From assembly GCA_029259875.1 (NCBI GenBank), contig JAJDEK010000298.1, positions 1 through 7,642 of the forward strand: a stretch of DNA of 7,642 bases, in the 5' to 3' direction. Each line of letters begins with the position of its first letter. Position 1 is the first letter of the stretch. Both the position numbers and the translations under genes were made by a program. Below are positions 1 to 6,602 of this stretch, piece after piece. Under the pieces are notes generated by a model that worked only from the letters and a program-made list of their open reading frames with translations, ran no database searches and was not told where the DNA came from. Source of the DNA: Planctomycetaceae bacterium. GTDB lineage: Bacteria > Planctomycetota > Planctomycetia > Planctomycetales > Planctomycetaceae.

Positions 1-1264
1 CCGTATGATACATAGCGGCACTCGCGATAATGAATGCAAATGGAAACGCTGGTAAGACGTATCTGAGACTATGGCCAAAACCTGTTTGTGAGCAGGCTAA
101 GGCAAACAGCACTGCTCCAGGAATTACTAGGAAGCACAGGCTATCAATTCGATGTGGTAATTTTCGAAAAATAAGAGCCGAGCTACCGATTAATATCAAG
201 ATCCAGATTCCGATAGGCACCTTAACGGCAACTACATAAAAGTAATACCACCACCAACCATGTTCATACCATTCACCTCGAAAATAAGTACTCCTCGATG
301 CCCCCTTATTTTCAAAATCTCTACGTTGGAGATCAATTCCTTCTATAAATGCTGAGGGAAATGGGACTGGTATTGATTCCAGAACAGTGTCTTTAAACCG
401 GTTATGTTCTTCTGTAGACCCGAAGGTATTACTGAAGAACTCGTATTTTCCAAGTAACTTAAACGAGCCTTCAAATCCGTAGCCTAAATTGATTACATAT
501 ATCGAAATAGCGAACGCTATTAGTACATGTCTGACTGATTGCCACGCCTTGGCTTGTTTCGTCACAAAATGATGCAAGAAGATCCCGAGCGTCAAAGCTG
601 GGTATAGAGCTACTGCGTTTGTTTTTGCCAACACTGCGAGCCCAAGAATACCGCCTGCAATAGATACCCGTAGCTTGGTTGGTGACTGGGACCATAGCCA
701 AAAAGCGTAACATGCTGCAAGAGACAAAGCTGTGACACCAATGTCTGGAGTTAGTTGTTGAGCATGTGCGAGGATGTTTGGACTGAAGCACCAGAGTAAT
801 AGTGCAGCAAATCCAGATGGTATTCCAAAAAGTTGTTTCGCCCAAATGTAGCTTACACATGCACCAATTAATGAAAACGGAATACAGGCCCACCGCCCTA
901 GTGTGAATAGCCAAAATGAACGTTCCCCGTTTACAATAAGAAAGTCACGTCCAACAGCGTGTTCATGGCGTCCACCTGGTGCAGTACTAAATTTGGTCCA
1001 GTTGAACTTAGGGTTTGCTAGTTGTACTGGGATCGCAGCAACGAGGCGAACGAGTGGTGGACTAACTTGACACAAATCAAATCGACCAAATTGCCAATGG
1101 CTTATCCCAGAAGCTAAATAGGCCGGTTCATCCATCGTAGGTGAATGCCGCCATGCTCCCCAGCCGCAAAGTGATATATGGACGAAAACAATTAGGCTTA
1201 CTAGCAATCGCCTACTGAAAACTTTATTTTGTAAGAATGAAACAATTTCCACTGATTCTTTCAA
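1..1264 (-). CDS. GT39-type (PMT_2/ArnT-like) membrane glycosyltransferase, C-terminus cut off by window edge
   Basis: The frame is open without a stop from the start codon to the left edge (421 codons). The protein is a polytopic GT-C glycosyltransferase, expected to move a sugar from a polyprenyl-phosphate donor to an envelope acceptor on the periplasmic side. After one N-terminal membrane segment (about residues 20-38) comes the loop motif SPTMDEPAYLASG, with the Asp-Glu pair at residues 45-46 as likely catalytic acid/metal site, then PPLVRLVAA and an LTPD motif, NLGYGFEGSF and SQTGF...RYVLPA. All of these recur in the complete paralogue at 4552-6312, which suggests about 160 C-terminal residues are missing. 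There is no in-frame ATG near the start. I chose TTG at 1264 because a GGATGGA-like ribosome site (1270-1276) precedes it and it gives an N-terminus of nearly the same length as the paralogue. TTG at 1351 or GTG at 1252 are alternatives. It lies 111 bases downstream of the YdjC gene, probably in one transcript. The acceptor is unknown. Confidence 0.88.
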   Translation of the reverse strand, partial: MKESVEIVSFLQNKVFSRRLLVSLIVFVHISLCGWGAWRHSPTMDEPAYLASGISHWQFGRFDLCQVSPPLVRLVAAIPVQLANPKFNWTKFSTAPGGRHEHAVGRDFLIVNGERSFWLFTLGRWACIPFSLIGACVSYIWAKQLFGIPSGFAALLLWCFSPNILAHAQQLTPDIGVTALSLAACYAFWLWSQSPTKLRVSIAGGILGLAVLAKTNAVALYPALTLGIFLHHFVTKQAKAWQSVRHVLIAFAISIYVINLGYGFEGSFKLLGKYEFFSNTFGSTEEHNRFKDTVLESIPVPFPSAFIEGIDLQRRDFENKGASRSTYFRGEWYEHGWWWYYFYVVAVKVPIGIWILILIGSSALIFRKLPHRIDSLCFLVIPGAVLFALACSQTGFGHSLRYVLPAFPFAFIIASAAMYHT

Positions 1265-1269
1265 GTATT

Positions 1270-1276
1270 TCCATCC
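1270..1276 (-). promoter_or_regulatory. Ribosome binding site deciding the TTG start of the left-edge GT39 gene
   Basis: On the minus strand GGATGGA stands five bases before TTG at 1264. No ATG lies in frame between the upstream stop (1376-1378, which is also the stop of the YdjC gene) and the first conserved membrane segment, so a non-ATG start is required. This site is the best support for which one. Confidence 0.45.
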
Positions 1277-1375
1277 ATAATTCAACTCATATAAATCATT
1301 ATTCTTGACGTTCTTTATTGCCAAGTTATACGAATAAGTCTGATTGTACAATATATCTAGCGAAGATGACCTGCC

Positions 1376-2332
1376 TTAAAAAACGGTACCAGCCCTTATG
1401 AAGGTACGTTTTTTCTCGATACCATTCCAATCTACTCGATTTAATCTCGACCAGTGGCACTCTTCTTCTGCCTCTTTGCTAGTAAAGAACTCCAGATCGG
1501 CTAATCGCTTTTCTACGTCTGGTGGATTAAATTGATCATGTATGACTGAACAATGTGTGGCAATTTCTGAAACTCCATAAGGCAGATTTTGGAGTTGTTG
1601 AAGGAAATACTTCCGTTTCTTCTGAGGCTCGATTGAATAGTTAGCAGACTCGATATAGTCGAGAACCGGTAAACTTTTTGAATCCAACAGTTGCAATTGC
1701 TCGTTGTAGGTTTGGATGAGTTCAGGAGATCTTGCAACTCTTTTAGGTGGGGTGCGACAAAAGCGAATGGGTAAATTATATTCTAAGCCTAATTGAACAT
1801 AAAGACGCAATATTTCTGGGCTGTGGAACATCACCCACATATGATGATCGAGATGAGAAATACGAATGCCAGAATTGAACGCACGTTCGATTTGTGCCCT
1901 GAGTTCTCGTTTCACCTCTTCAGGGTTTATGTCTTTATGTGGCCAAAAAGCAAAATACCCCTCATCGTCGACTAACGAGGGGACAGCCTTCTCTCCGAGG
2001 ATAGGTCCCCACGGTTGTTCTCGTAAATCGCAAGTTAAAACCAGGTGTACTCCATAATCAAACTCAGGATGATTGATGGCGAACTCAGCAAACTCGTCGT
2101 ACTCAGGACAACATGTCATGATGCTTGCTGAAGAAATAATACCATGTTGCATGGCTTCGATGGTTCCCTCGTTAACTGCTTTGCACATTCCGGCATCATC
2201 ACTGGTGAAGATTACTTTTCGTGACCGGTCAGGTAGAGAAGTTTTCCCCTGAAGATATCGCAGCCCGGCAACAACAGCAGGAAATCCACATAGCAAACCG
2301 AGTGCGTGTCGTCTGAGAATTAATCGTAACAT
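1376..2332 (-). CDS. YdjC/ChbG-family carbohydrate deacetylase (NaxD-like candidate)
   Basis: This 318-residue protein belongs to the YdjC/ChbG family of metal-dependent deacetylases, which remove the N-acetyl group from sugars such as chitobiose or, in NaxD, from lipid-linked N-acetylgalactosamine. Visible motifs in order are the TSDDAG strand (Asp45-Asp46), GVHLVLT (His96), SHLDHH (His160, His164, matching the HxDxH metal site) and GVSEIATH near the C-terminus (His260), so the active site looks complete. Residues 1-27 are hydrophobic after a double arginine (LILRRHALGLLCGF), which may be a Tat/Sec-type signal or a membrane anchor. The family core begins only at about residue 38. The Shine-Dalgarno is weak (AGG about 12 bases before ATG). 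It is the first gene of a minus-strand pair with the GT39 gene and is divergent from a GT2/GT39 cluster. That context favours a lipid-linked aminosugar as substrate over a catabolic oligosaccharide, but this is inference. Confidence 0.88.
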   Translation of the reverse strand: MLRLILRRHALGLLCGFPAVVAGLRYLQGKTSLPDRSRKVIFTSDDAGMCKAVNEGTIEAMQHGIISSASIMTCCPEYDEFAEFAINHPEFDYGVHLVLTCDLREQPWGPILGEKAVPSLVDDEGYFAFWPHKDINPEEVKRELRAQIERAFNSGIRISHLDHHMWVMFHSPEILRLYVQLGLEYNLPIRFCRTPPKRVARSPELIQTYNEQLQLLDSKSLPVLDYIESANYSIEPQKKRKYFLQQLQNLPYGVSEIATHCSVIHDQFNPPDVEKRLADLEFFTSKEAEEECHWSRLNRVDWNGIEKKRTFIRAGTVF

Positions 2333-2398
2333 TCAATTCATAACCTATGAAGAAGTAATCTCATCTACAGCAGAAAAAGAATTTCCTATATCTGAAAG

Positions 2399-2427
2399 TT
2401 GAAAACAAGAGGTGAACAATGTATCAT
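2399..2427 (+). promoter_or_regulatory. Candidate sigma70-type promoter for the plus-strand cluster
   Basis: TTGAAA and TATCAT are spaced by exactly 17 bases, four of six and five of six matches to the bacterial consensus (TTGACA and TATAAT). Initiation would fall near 2434 and leave a leader of about 140 bases before the TTG start at 2577. If used, it lies across the start of the 24-codon ORF at 2419, so both cannot act on the same transcript. Housekeeping promoters in Planctomycetota are poorly defined, so confidence is limited. Confidence 0.35.
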
Positions 2428-2493
2428 TTGAATGAATGTACCAAATACTATCCGGGTTTGTCAAATTTCCATTTCACTGACAGCAGAAATTAA
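2419..2493 (+). CDS. Possible 24-residue leader peptide ORF
   Basis: An ATG at 2419 is preceded by AGAGGTGA (2408-2415), one of the two best Shine-Dalgarno matches in the window, with six bases between GAGG and the ATG. The ORF encodes 24 residues beginning MYHLNECTKYY and ends with TAA at 2491-2493, 83 bases before the TTG start of the acetyltransferase gene, in a different frame. No family is recognised. It could be a translated leader that tunes expression of the weakly initiated gene downstream, or a chance ORF. The overlapping promoter-like element is the main argument against it. Confidence 0.25.
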   Translation: MYHLNECTKYYPGLSNFHFTDSRN

Positions 2494-2576
2494 ATGGGAA
2501 AGTGAAATGTGGTTCCAATCATTCTTTTCAGTTCTATCGTTTCGCATTAGAAAAACAGCTTTAGGAATCATATCCC

Positions 2577-3677
2577 TTGAAAACAGATACAGATGAGAGA
2601 CTGGTATCTGTCGACGCTTTTCGTGGAATTATCATTGCCAGGATGATGATCGGAATCCCGTTAGTTCCCGCAGTTCAAAGTCTGCCGCAGGGAATCGTAA
2701 AAGATACTATCAACTCGCAATTATACCACTCCTCTTGGCATGGCCTGACTTGGGTGGATTTTAGTTTTGCGGGATTCATAATGCTAATGGGGCTTTCTGT
2801 TCGACTCTCGTTAAAGCGTTATAGGTATGACACTACAATAAGAACAGAATTCTATTCAAAAGTAATTCGTCGTTCATTAATCCTTTTTATGCTTGGATTT
2901 ATTTACAATGGGGGATTTTCTAACATCTGGCCAGACATTCGACTATGTGGTATTTTGCAACGAATGGCGATCTGTTATTTGCTTGCATCGATTATTTATA
3001 TCCATACAGAAATTAGAGGTCGATGTTTTCTTCTTATAGTATTGTTGCTTGTTTATTGGGGGATCATGGCTCTGGTTCCCTTTCCGGGTGGGGATGCTGG
3101 TGAGTTCTCGTTTAACAAGAATCTCGCTGCCTGGATTGATTCGCAAATTATTCCAGGACGACTATTCTATAACACATGGGATCCAGAGGGCGTGCTGTCA
3201 ACTCTTCCTGCAGTTGCGAGTGCAATCGTGGGAGTATTATGGGGAGATCTTCTTTTAAGTGATAAGAAGCAGACAGTGAAAGCACTTTGGTTGTTTATGG
3301 GAGGTCTGATAGCGATTAATATTGGCACAGTGTGGGATTTGGTATTTCCAATTAACAAACCACTATGGACTTCTTCGTACGTGATGGTCACTGCAGGGAT
3401 CGGTTCAATCTTACTAGGAGGTTGTTTTCTTATATGCGAAGTTTTTCAGCAAAAGAAACTCCTATTCCCTTTTGTAGTTGCTGGGCGGAACTTACTCGTG
3501 GCATTTATGATAATGCGTTTCATTCCTCTAGATGGTATAGCCTTAGTCTTAACAGGCGGGGATGTGTCGATTTTGTTAGGAGCAACAGCTCCATTTGTGA
3601 CAGCATTTGTAGAAACGGCCTTGCTATGGTTCTTCCTGCTGTTTTTGTATCGAAACAAAATTGCCATCCGTATTTGA
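2577..3677 (+). CDS. HGSNAT-like membrane acetyltransferase (heparan-alpha-glucosaminide N-acetyltransferase family)
   Basis: This 366-residue polytopic protein, with about ten membrane segments, opens with RLVSVDAFRG, the hallmark of the HGSNAT/DUF5009 family, whose human member carries acetyl from acetyl-CoA across the lysosomal membrane to the amino group of terminal glucosamine. Further family motifs are YHSSWHGLTWVDFSFAGFIMLMG, LCGILQRMAICYL, WDPEGVLSTLPA (from residue 201), INKPLWTSSYV (from residue 259) and PFVVAGRNLL. His51 aligns with the histidine that is acetylated in the human enzyme (HASWNGL), so catalysis is probably retained. The start is TTG with AGGA ten bases upstream. The first in-frame ATG falls inside the first membrane segment, after the conserved motif, so it is unlikely. 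It leads the plus-strand cluster, 34 bases before the GT2 gene. The natural substrate of bacterial members is generally unknown. N-acetylation of an envelope or lipid-linked aminosugar is my inference from context. Confidence 0.88.
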   Translation: MKTDTDERLVSVDAFRGIIIARMMIGIPLVPAVQSLPQGIVKDTINSQLYHSSWHGLTWVDFSFAGFIMLMGLSVRLSLKRYRYDTTIRTEFYSKVIRRSLILFMLGFIYNGGFSNIWPDIRLCGILQRMAICYLLASIIYIHTEIRGRCFLLIVLLLVYWGIMALVPFPGGDAGEFSFNKNLAAWIDSQIIPGRLFYNTWDPEGVLSTLPAVASAIVGVLWGDLLLSDKKQTVKALWLFMGGLIAINIGTVWDLVFPINKPLWTSSYVMVTAGIGSILLGGCFLICEVFQQKKLLFPFVVAGRNLLVAFMIMRFIPLDGIALVLTGGDVSILLGATAPFVTAFVETALLWFFLLFLYRNKIAIRI

Positions 3678-3702
3678 TTTTGAGTATTCTGAATCGTTAT
3701 TT

Positions 3703-3707
3703 GGGGA
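3703..3707 (+). promoter_or_regulatory. Ribosome binding site deciding the GT2 start
   Basis: GGGGA stands four bases before ATG at 3712. An upstream in-frame TTG at 3661 would overlap the end of the acetyltransferase gene and lacks a comparable site, so ATG at 3712 is preferred. Confidence 0.5.
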
Positions 3708-3711
3708 ACCC

Positions 3712-4530
3712 ATGGAACACTATCAGACTAAACTCGAAACACTCAATCCAACCAGGGATGTCCTCAAACTCCCTTTACTGTCAGTCATTGTGCCGATCTT
3801 TAATGAGCAAGAAACATTGCTGCGATTAATCTCTCAAGTTGCCGAAGAAAGTACAGATAAAGAAATCATTCTCGTCGATGATGGATCAAGTGATAAGACT
3901 AGCGAAACCATTGCTATATGGCTTCAAACTGAAAAGTTACTACCTCAACACATTGCCCGGATTGTTTGGCTTGAACATAGGAAAAATATGGGAAAAGGAA
4001 CTGCGATTCGTTCTGGTTTGAATGTTGCATCGGGCGAGTATGTCGTTGTTCAAGACGCCGATCTGGAAGTGTCGCCTACAGACTACCCACAACTTATCGA
4101 GCCTTTAGTGAGAAATCAGGCCGAATTTGTAATTGGTTCGCGAGTGTATCCCAACAGAAACGCACTCTCAGCACATCGCTTAGGAGTTCAATTACTCAAT
4201 TGTATGGTGTGGTTACTATATGGTTATAAACTTTCGGATTCAGCCTGTTGTTTCAAGGTACTAAAACGTACCGACGTTTTGGATATGGCTTTACAGTGCC
4301 GGCGGTTTGAATTCTGCCCCGAGATAATTTCCAAAGCCTCTCATATGGGGCTCAAAGTGAAGGAAGTTGAAGTTTCGTATTTTCCCAGGACTGTCGTTGA
4401 TGGAAAAAAACTCCATCTGCTTCGAGATGGGATTCACGCTTTAATAACCCTGTTACGTTTTTGTTTCTGGAGACCACTAAATCGCCCGAGCTTGAAAGTT
4501 AGTGAAGACCAGCCTCAGTCTTTTTCATAA
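3712..4530 (+). CDS. GT2 polyprenyl-phosphate sugar synthase (DPM1/ArnC/FlmF-like)
   Basis: This 272-residue GT-A glycosyltransferase probably loads a nucleotide-activated sugar onto polyprenyl phosphate at the cytoplasmic face, making the donor for GT39 enzymes. The Rossmann-like core begins at residue 23 with LSVIVPIFNE, followed by VDDGS (Asp56-Asp57), NMGKGTAIRSGL and the metal-binding DAD at residues 115-117. After these come the GSRVYPNR loop, an SDSACCFKVLKR segment where DPM-type enzymes recognise the acceptor, and FCPEI. The C-terminus has only a weakly hydrophobic stretch (ALITLLRFCFW), so it lacks the two-helix anchor of ArnC proper and resembles the short dolichol-phosphate-mannose or glucose synthase type. 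It lies 34 bases after the acetyltransferase and 21 bases before the GT39 gene, an operon arrangement typical of donor synthase plus transferase. Sugar specificity cannot be read; N-acetylhexosamine is inferred from the neighbouring deacetylase. Confidence 0.9.
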   Translation: MEHYQTKLETLNPTRDVLKLPLLSVIVPIFNEQETLLRLISQVAEESTDKEIILVDDGSSDKTSETIAIWLQTEKLLPQHIARIVWLEHRKNMGKGTAIRSGLNVASGEYVVVQDADLEVSPTDYPQLIEPLVRNQAEFVIGSRVYPNRNALSAHRLGVQLLNCMVWLLYGYKLSDSACCFKVLKRTDVLDMALQCRRFEFCPEIISKASHMGLKVKEVEVSYFPRTVVDGKKLHLLRDGIHALITLLRFCFWRPLNRPSLKVSEDQPQSFS

Positions 4531-4551
4531 CGAAGATAAAGTTTTTCCAAA

Positions 4552-6312
4552 ATGATACTAAATTTTCAGAATGAGGAGATTGTCAATGAGGAAGTACCTC
4601 CAAATTGGCTAATGCTAGTGGTGACCTTGATCATCACAATCCATATTGGAATCCTTGTATGGCTTTCATGTGTAAACAGTCCAAATATTGATGAACTCGC
4701 TCATTTACCTTCCGGCATTAACCATTGGGAATATGGGAAATTTGATCTTTACAGAGTGAATCCACCACTTGTGCGAATGGTGGCTGCAGCTCCTGTGATG
4801 CTCACTGATGCTGTCCAAGATTGGTCGAATTGGAAAGATTCCCCATATTCACGATCAGAGTTTTGGGTCGGGAAGAGTTTCACCAAGAATAATGGATTCA
4901 ATACCTTTTGGTATTTTAGTCTAGCACGATTTGCGTGCATTCCATTTTCTGTACTCGGCTGCGTAGTGTCTTATCGTTGGGCCAAAGAATTATACGGTTG
5001 GAAGTCAGGCTTGATCGCTTTATCGCTGTATGCATTTTCTCCCAATCTCATTGCTTGGGGAGCATCAATTACACCCGACGCAGGATCTACATCAACAGGA
5101 CTGTTTGCCACATGGATGTTCTGGAAATGGTTAATTAAACCAACCTGGAAGACGACACTATGGTGTGGAACTGCGTTGGGACTGGCATTGCTTACAAAGT
5201 CTACATGGATTTTCTTCTTGATAATTTTTCCCACAATGTGGATCGGTTGTCAATTCTGGTCTCAAAAGTCCAAAATTCGACAAGAGAAGAGACCGGTTAG
5301 ACAGATCGCTGTCATTCTGTTGCTCGGAATTTATATCTTAAACCTTGGTTATGGATTTGAAGGCAGCTTTACACCTCTCGGAAATTTTCAATTTGTAAGC
5401 AAATTGTTAAGTGGGCAGGAGAATCCGCCCCATGGCGCCAATCGATTTACTGGAACGGTTCTTGGGGCGATTCCAGTACCATTACCGGGAAATTTCTTAC
5501 GTGGGATCGATGTGCAAAAATATGATTTTGAACGCGGGAAATGGTCTTATCTTTGCGGAGAACAAAAACGAGGTGGCTGGTGGTATTATTACATCTACGG
5601 TTTTTTAGTGAAAACACCAATTGGTTACCTGATGTTGATTTTCTTTTCTTGGTTGTCGGCCATACTTTTAAGCCAAAAGCCAGAATGGAGACCTTCAATC
5701 AATGAGTGGTTCCTCTTGGTCCCCGCATTTTTTGTTCTGGTTCTAGTCAGTTCTCAAACCGGTTTCAATCGGTATTACCGGTATGTACTTCCTGCACTGC
5801 CGTTTTTCTTTATTTTTACAAGTCGAATTGCAAAACATCTCACTAAGGGCAGTCGGTTGGCACCGATTTTCTACGGACTGCTGTTATTGGGCATTGGCGA
5901 ATCAATATCAGTCTTACCTCACTCTTTATCATTTTTTAATGTTGCTGTAGGTGGTCCACTTGGTGGCCCGAGACATCTACTTGATGGCAACATAGATTGG
6001 GGACAGGATCTCCTCTTCTTAAAAAAATGGTACGACAATAATCCAGAATGTCGTCCCTTCCATGTGACTTACTTTTCTGATTGGGATATCGCACCAGAGA
6101 TTGCTGAGATTGAGAGTAAAAAAGTACCGCGACAAGATCCAGAAGCCCCTGACTCTCTTGTTTTGGCACCTGGTTGGTACGCTGTAAGCGTCAATCAGGT
6201 TTATGGCTATCATTACTTCGAAAATGACAAGCCTTTTTATGAGTACTTCCATAATCTAAAACCAGTAGCCCGGGCAGGTTATTCGATCTACATTTACCGG
6301 GTAGATGAATGA
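4552..6312 (+). CDS. GT39-type (PMT_2/ArnT-like) membrane glycosyltransferase, complete
   Basis: This 586-residue GT-C enzyme has about ten membrane segments in the first 460 residues and a soluble C-terminal part. The first periplasmic loop carries SPNIDELAHLPSG, with Asp47-Glu48 as the likely catalytic acid/metal pair, then PPLVRMVAA. The second loop motif TPD ends at Asp176. NLGYGFEGSF (around 264-273), IPVPLPGNF...GIDVQ and SQTGF...YRYVLPA follow. After the last membrane segment come LLDGNIDWGQDL (Asp482-Trp483) and PGWYAVSVNQVYG, tail motifs I associate with large envelope GT39 proteins. It should transfer the sugar made by the adjacent GT2 synthase from polyprenyl phosphate to a glycan, lipid or protein on the outer face of the membrane. 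The start ATG is 21 bases after the GT2 stop, with only a purine-rich, weak ribosome site. It is strongly similar over about 425 residues to the minus-strand gene at the left edge, so the two are duplicated or divergently specialised. The acceptor is unknown. Confidence 0.92.
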   Translation: MILNFQNEEIVNEEVPPNWLMLVVTLIITIHIGILVWLSCVNSPNIDELAHLPSGINHWEYGKFDLYRVNPPLVRMVAAAPVMLTDAVQDWSNWKDSPYSRSEFWVGKSFTKNNGFNTFWYFSLARFACIPFSVLGCVVSYRWAKELYGWKSGLIALSLYAFSPNLIAWGASITPDAGSTSTGLFATWMFWKWLIKPTWKTTLWCGTALGLALLTKSTWIFFLIIFPTMWIGCQFWSQKSKIRQEKRPVRQIAVILLLGIYILNLGYGFEGSFTPLGNFQFVSKLLSGQENPPHGANRFTGTVLGAIPVPLPGNFLRGIDVQKYDFERGKWSYLCGEQKRGGWWYYYIYGFLVKTPIGYLMLIFFSWLSAILLSQKPEWRPSINEWFLLVPAFFVLVLVSSQTGFNRYYRYVLPALPFFFIFTSRIAKHLTKGSRLAPIFYGLLLLGIGESISVLPHSLSFFNVAVGGPLGGPRHLLDGNIDWGQDLLFLKKWYDNNPECRPFHVTYFSDWDIAPEIAEIESKKVPRQDPEAPDSLVLAPGWYAVSVNQVYGYHYFENDKPFYEYFHNLKPVARAGYSIYIYRVDE

Positions 6313-6383
6313 CTATATTTATCACGATTTAATCTTGGTAGTTCATATATAGACCACTGATTGAAGCAGAAATCATAGTCATT
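6308..6383. repeat. Nine-base inverted repeat around the 3' end of the GT39 gene
   Basis: AATGACTAT (6308-6316, including the stop codon) is perfectly matched by ATAGTCATT (6375-6383) with 58 bases between. It could close a long 3' hairpin, but there is no GC-rich stem or T-run, so it is not a standard terminator, and a nine-base match may be chance. Confidence 0.2.
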
Positions 6384-6602
6384 GGGTTTATGTTTGGATT
6401 GATAGATAGACGACTTATATCATGCATTAATCTCTGGCGACTGAGCCTCCATTCAGAATGCCAAATGCGCGTGGAAAACATTTTGACCTAGCTTTATCAG
6501 GCGACATTTTTCAAGGCTATTTAATTCGACTAAACTTTGTTGATGCACTTGTACTGTGCATTAGAACTAGTGGGATGAACAACCAGAGGTTCAACTTGGA
6601 AC
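6313..6602. other. Gene-poor AT-rich stretch after the glycosyltransferase cluster
   Basis: No convincing coding region, RNA gene or intrinsic terminator was found in these 290 bases. They hold one arm of the inverted repeat at 6375-6383, a compact hairpin at 6541-6563 and a 52-codon ATG ORF (6458-6616) with no recognisable protein. The 3' end of the operon presumably lies here, perhaps with Rho-dependent termination. Confidence 0.6.
6541..6563 (+). repeat. Compact inverted repeat ATGCAC-N7-GTGCAT
   Basis: TGATGCAC and GTGCATTA form an eight-pair stem with one G-T wobble around a seven-base loop (TTGTACT). The perfect core is six pairs. No T-run follows, so it is unlikely to be an intrinsic terminator. 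It sits about 40 bases before the orphan ORF at 6603 and could be an operator dyad or an RNA hairpin in that leader. Confidence 0.35.

Larger units (their letters stand above)
2333..2576. promoter_or_regulatory. Divergent intergenic control region
   Basis: This gap of 244 bases separates the two outward-facing transcripts and should contain both promoters. On the plus strand the best match is TTGAAA (2399-2404), 17 bases, TATCAT (2422-2427). No convincing minus-strand promoter was found by eye. A 9-base motif, CAGCAGAAA, occurs twice in direct orientation (about 2369-2377 and 2481-2489). A short ORF with its own ribosome site is listed separately. No clear dyad operator is visible. Confidence 0.5.

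Noticed and set aside
471..914. 147-codon minus-strand ORF
   Set aside because: It is a frame-shifted shadow of the left-edge GT39 gene, whose own frame is open from 1264 to 1 and carries the family motifs.
2507..2596. 29-codon ORF overlapping the acetyltransferase start, considered as an upstream exon-like or frameshifted N-terminus
   Set aside because: The acetyltransferase already has its conserved RLVSVDAFRG front after a normal short head, so no extra N-terminus is needed. Kept only as part of the leader finding.
3661..3711. Earlier TTG start for the GT2 gene, overlapping the acetyltransferase stop
   Set aside because: The extra 17 residues are not family-like, and ATG at 3712 has a GGGGA ribosome site four bases upstream.
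6308..6383. Intrinsic terminator after the GT39 gene
   Set aside because: The nine-base inverted repeat is far apart and AT-rich and has no following T-run.
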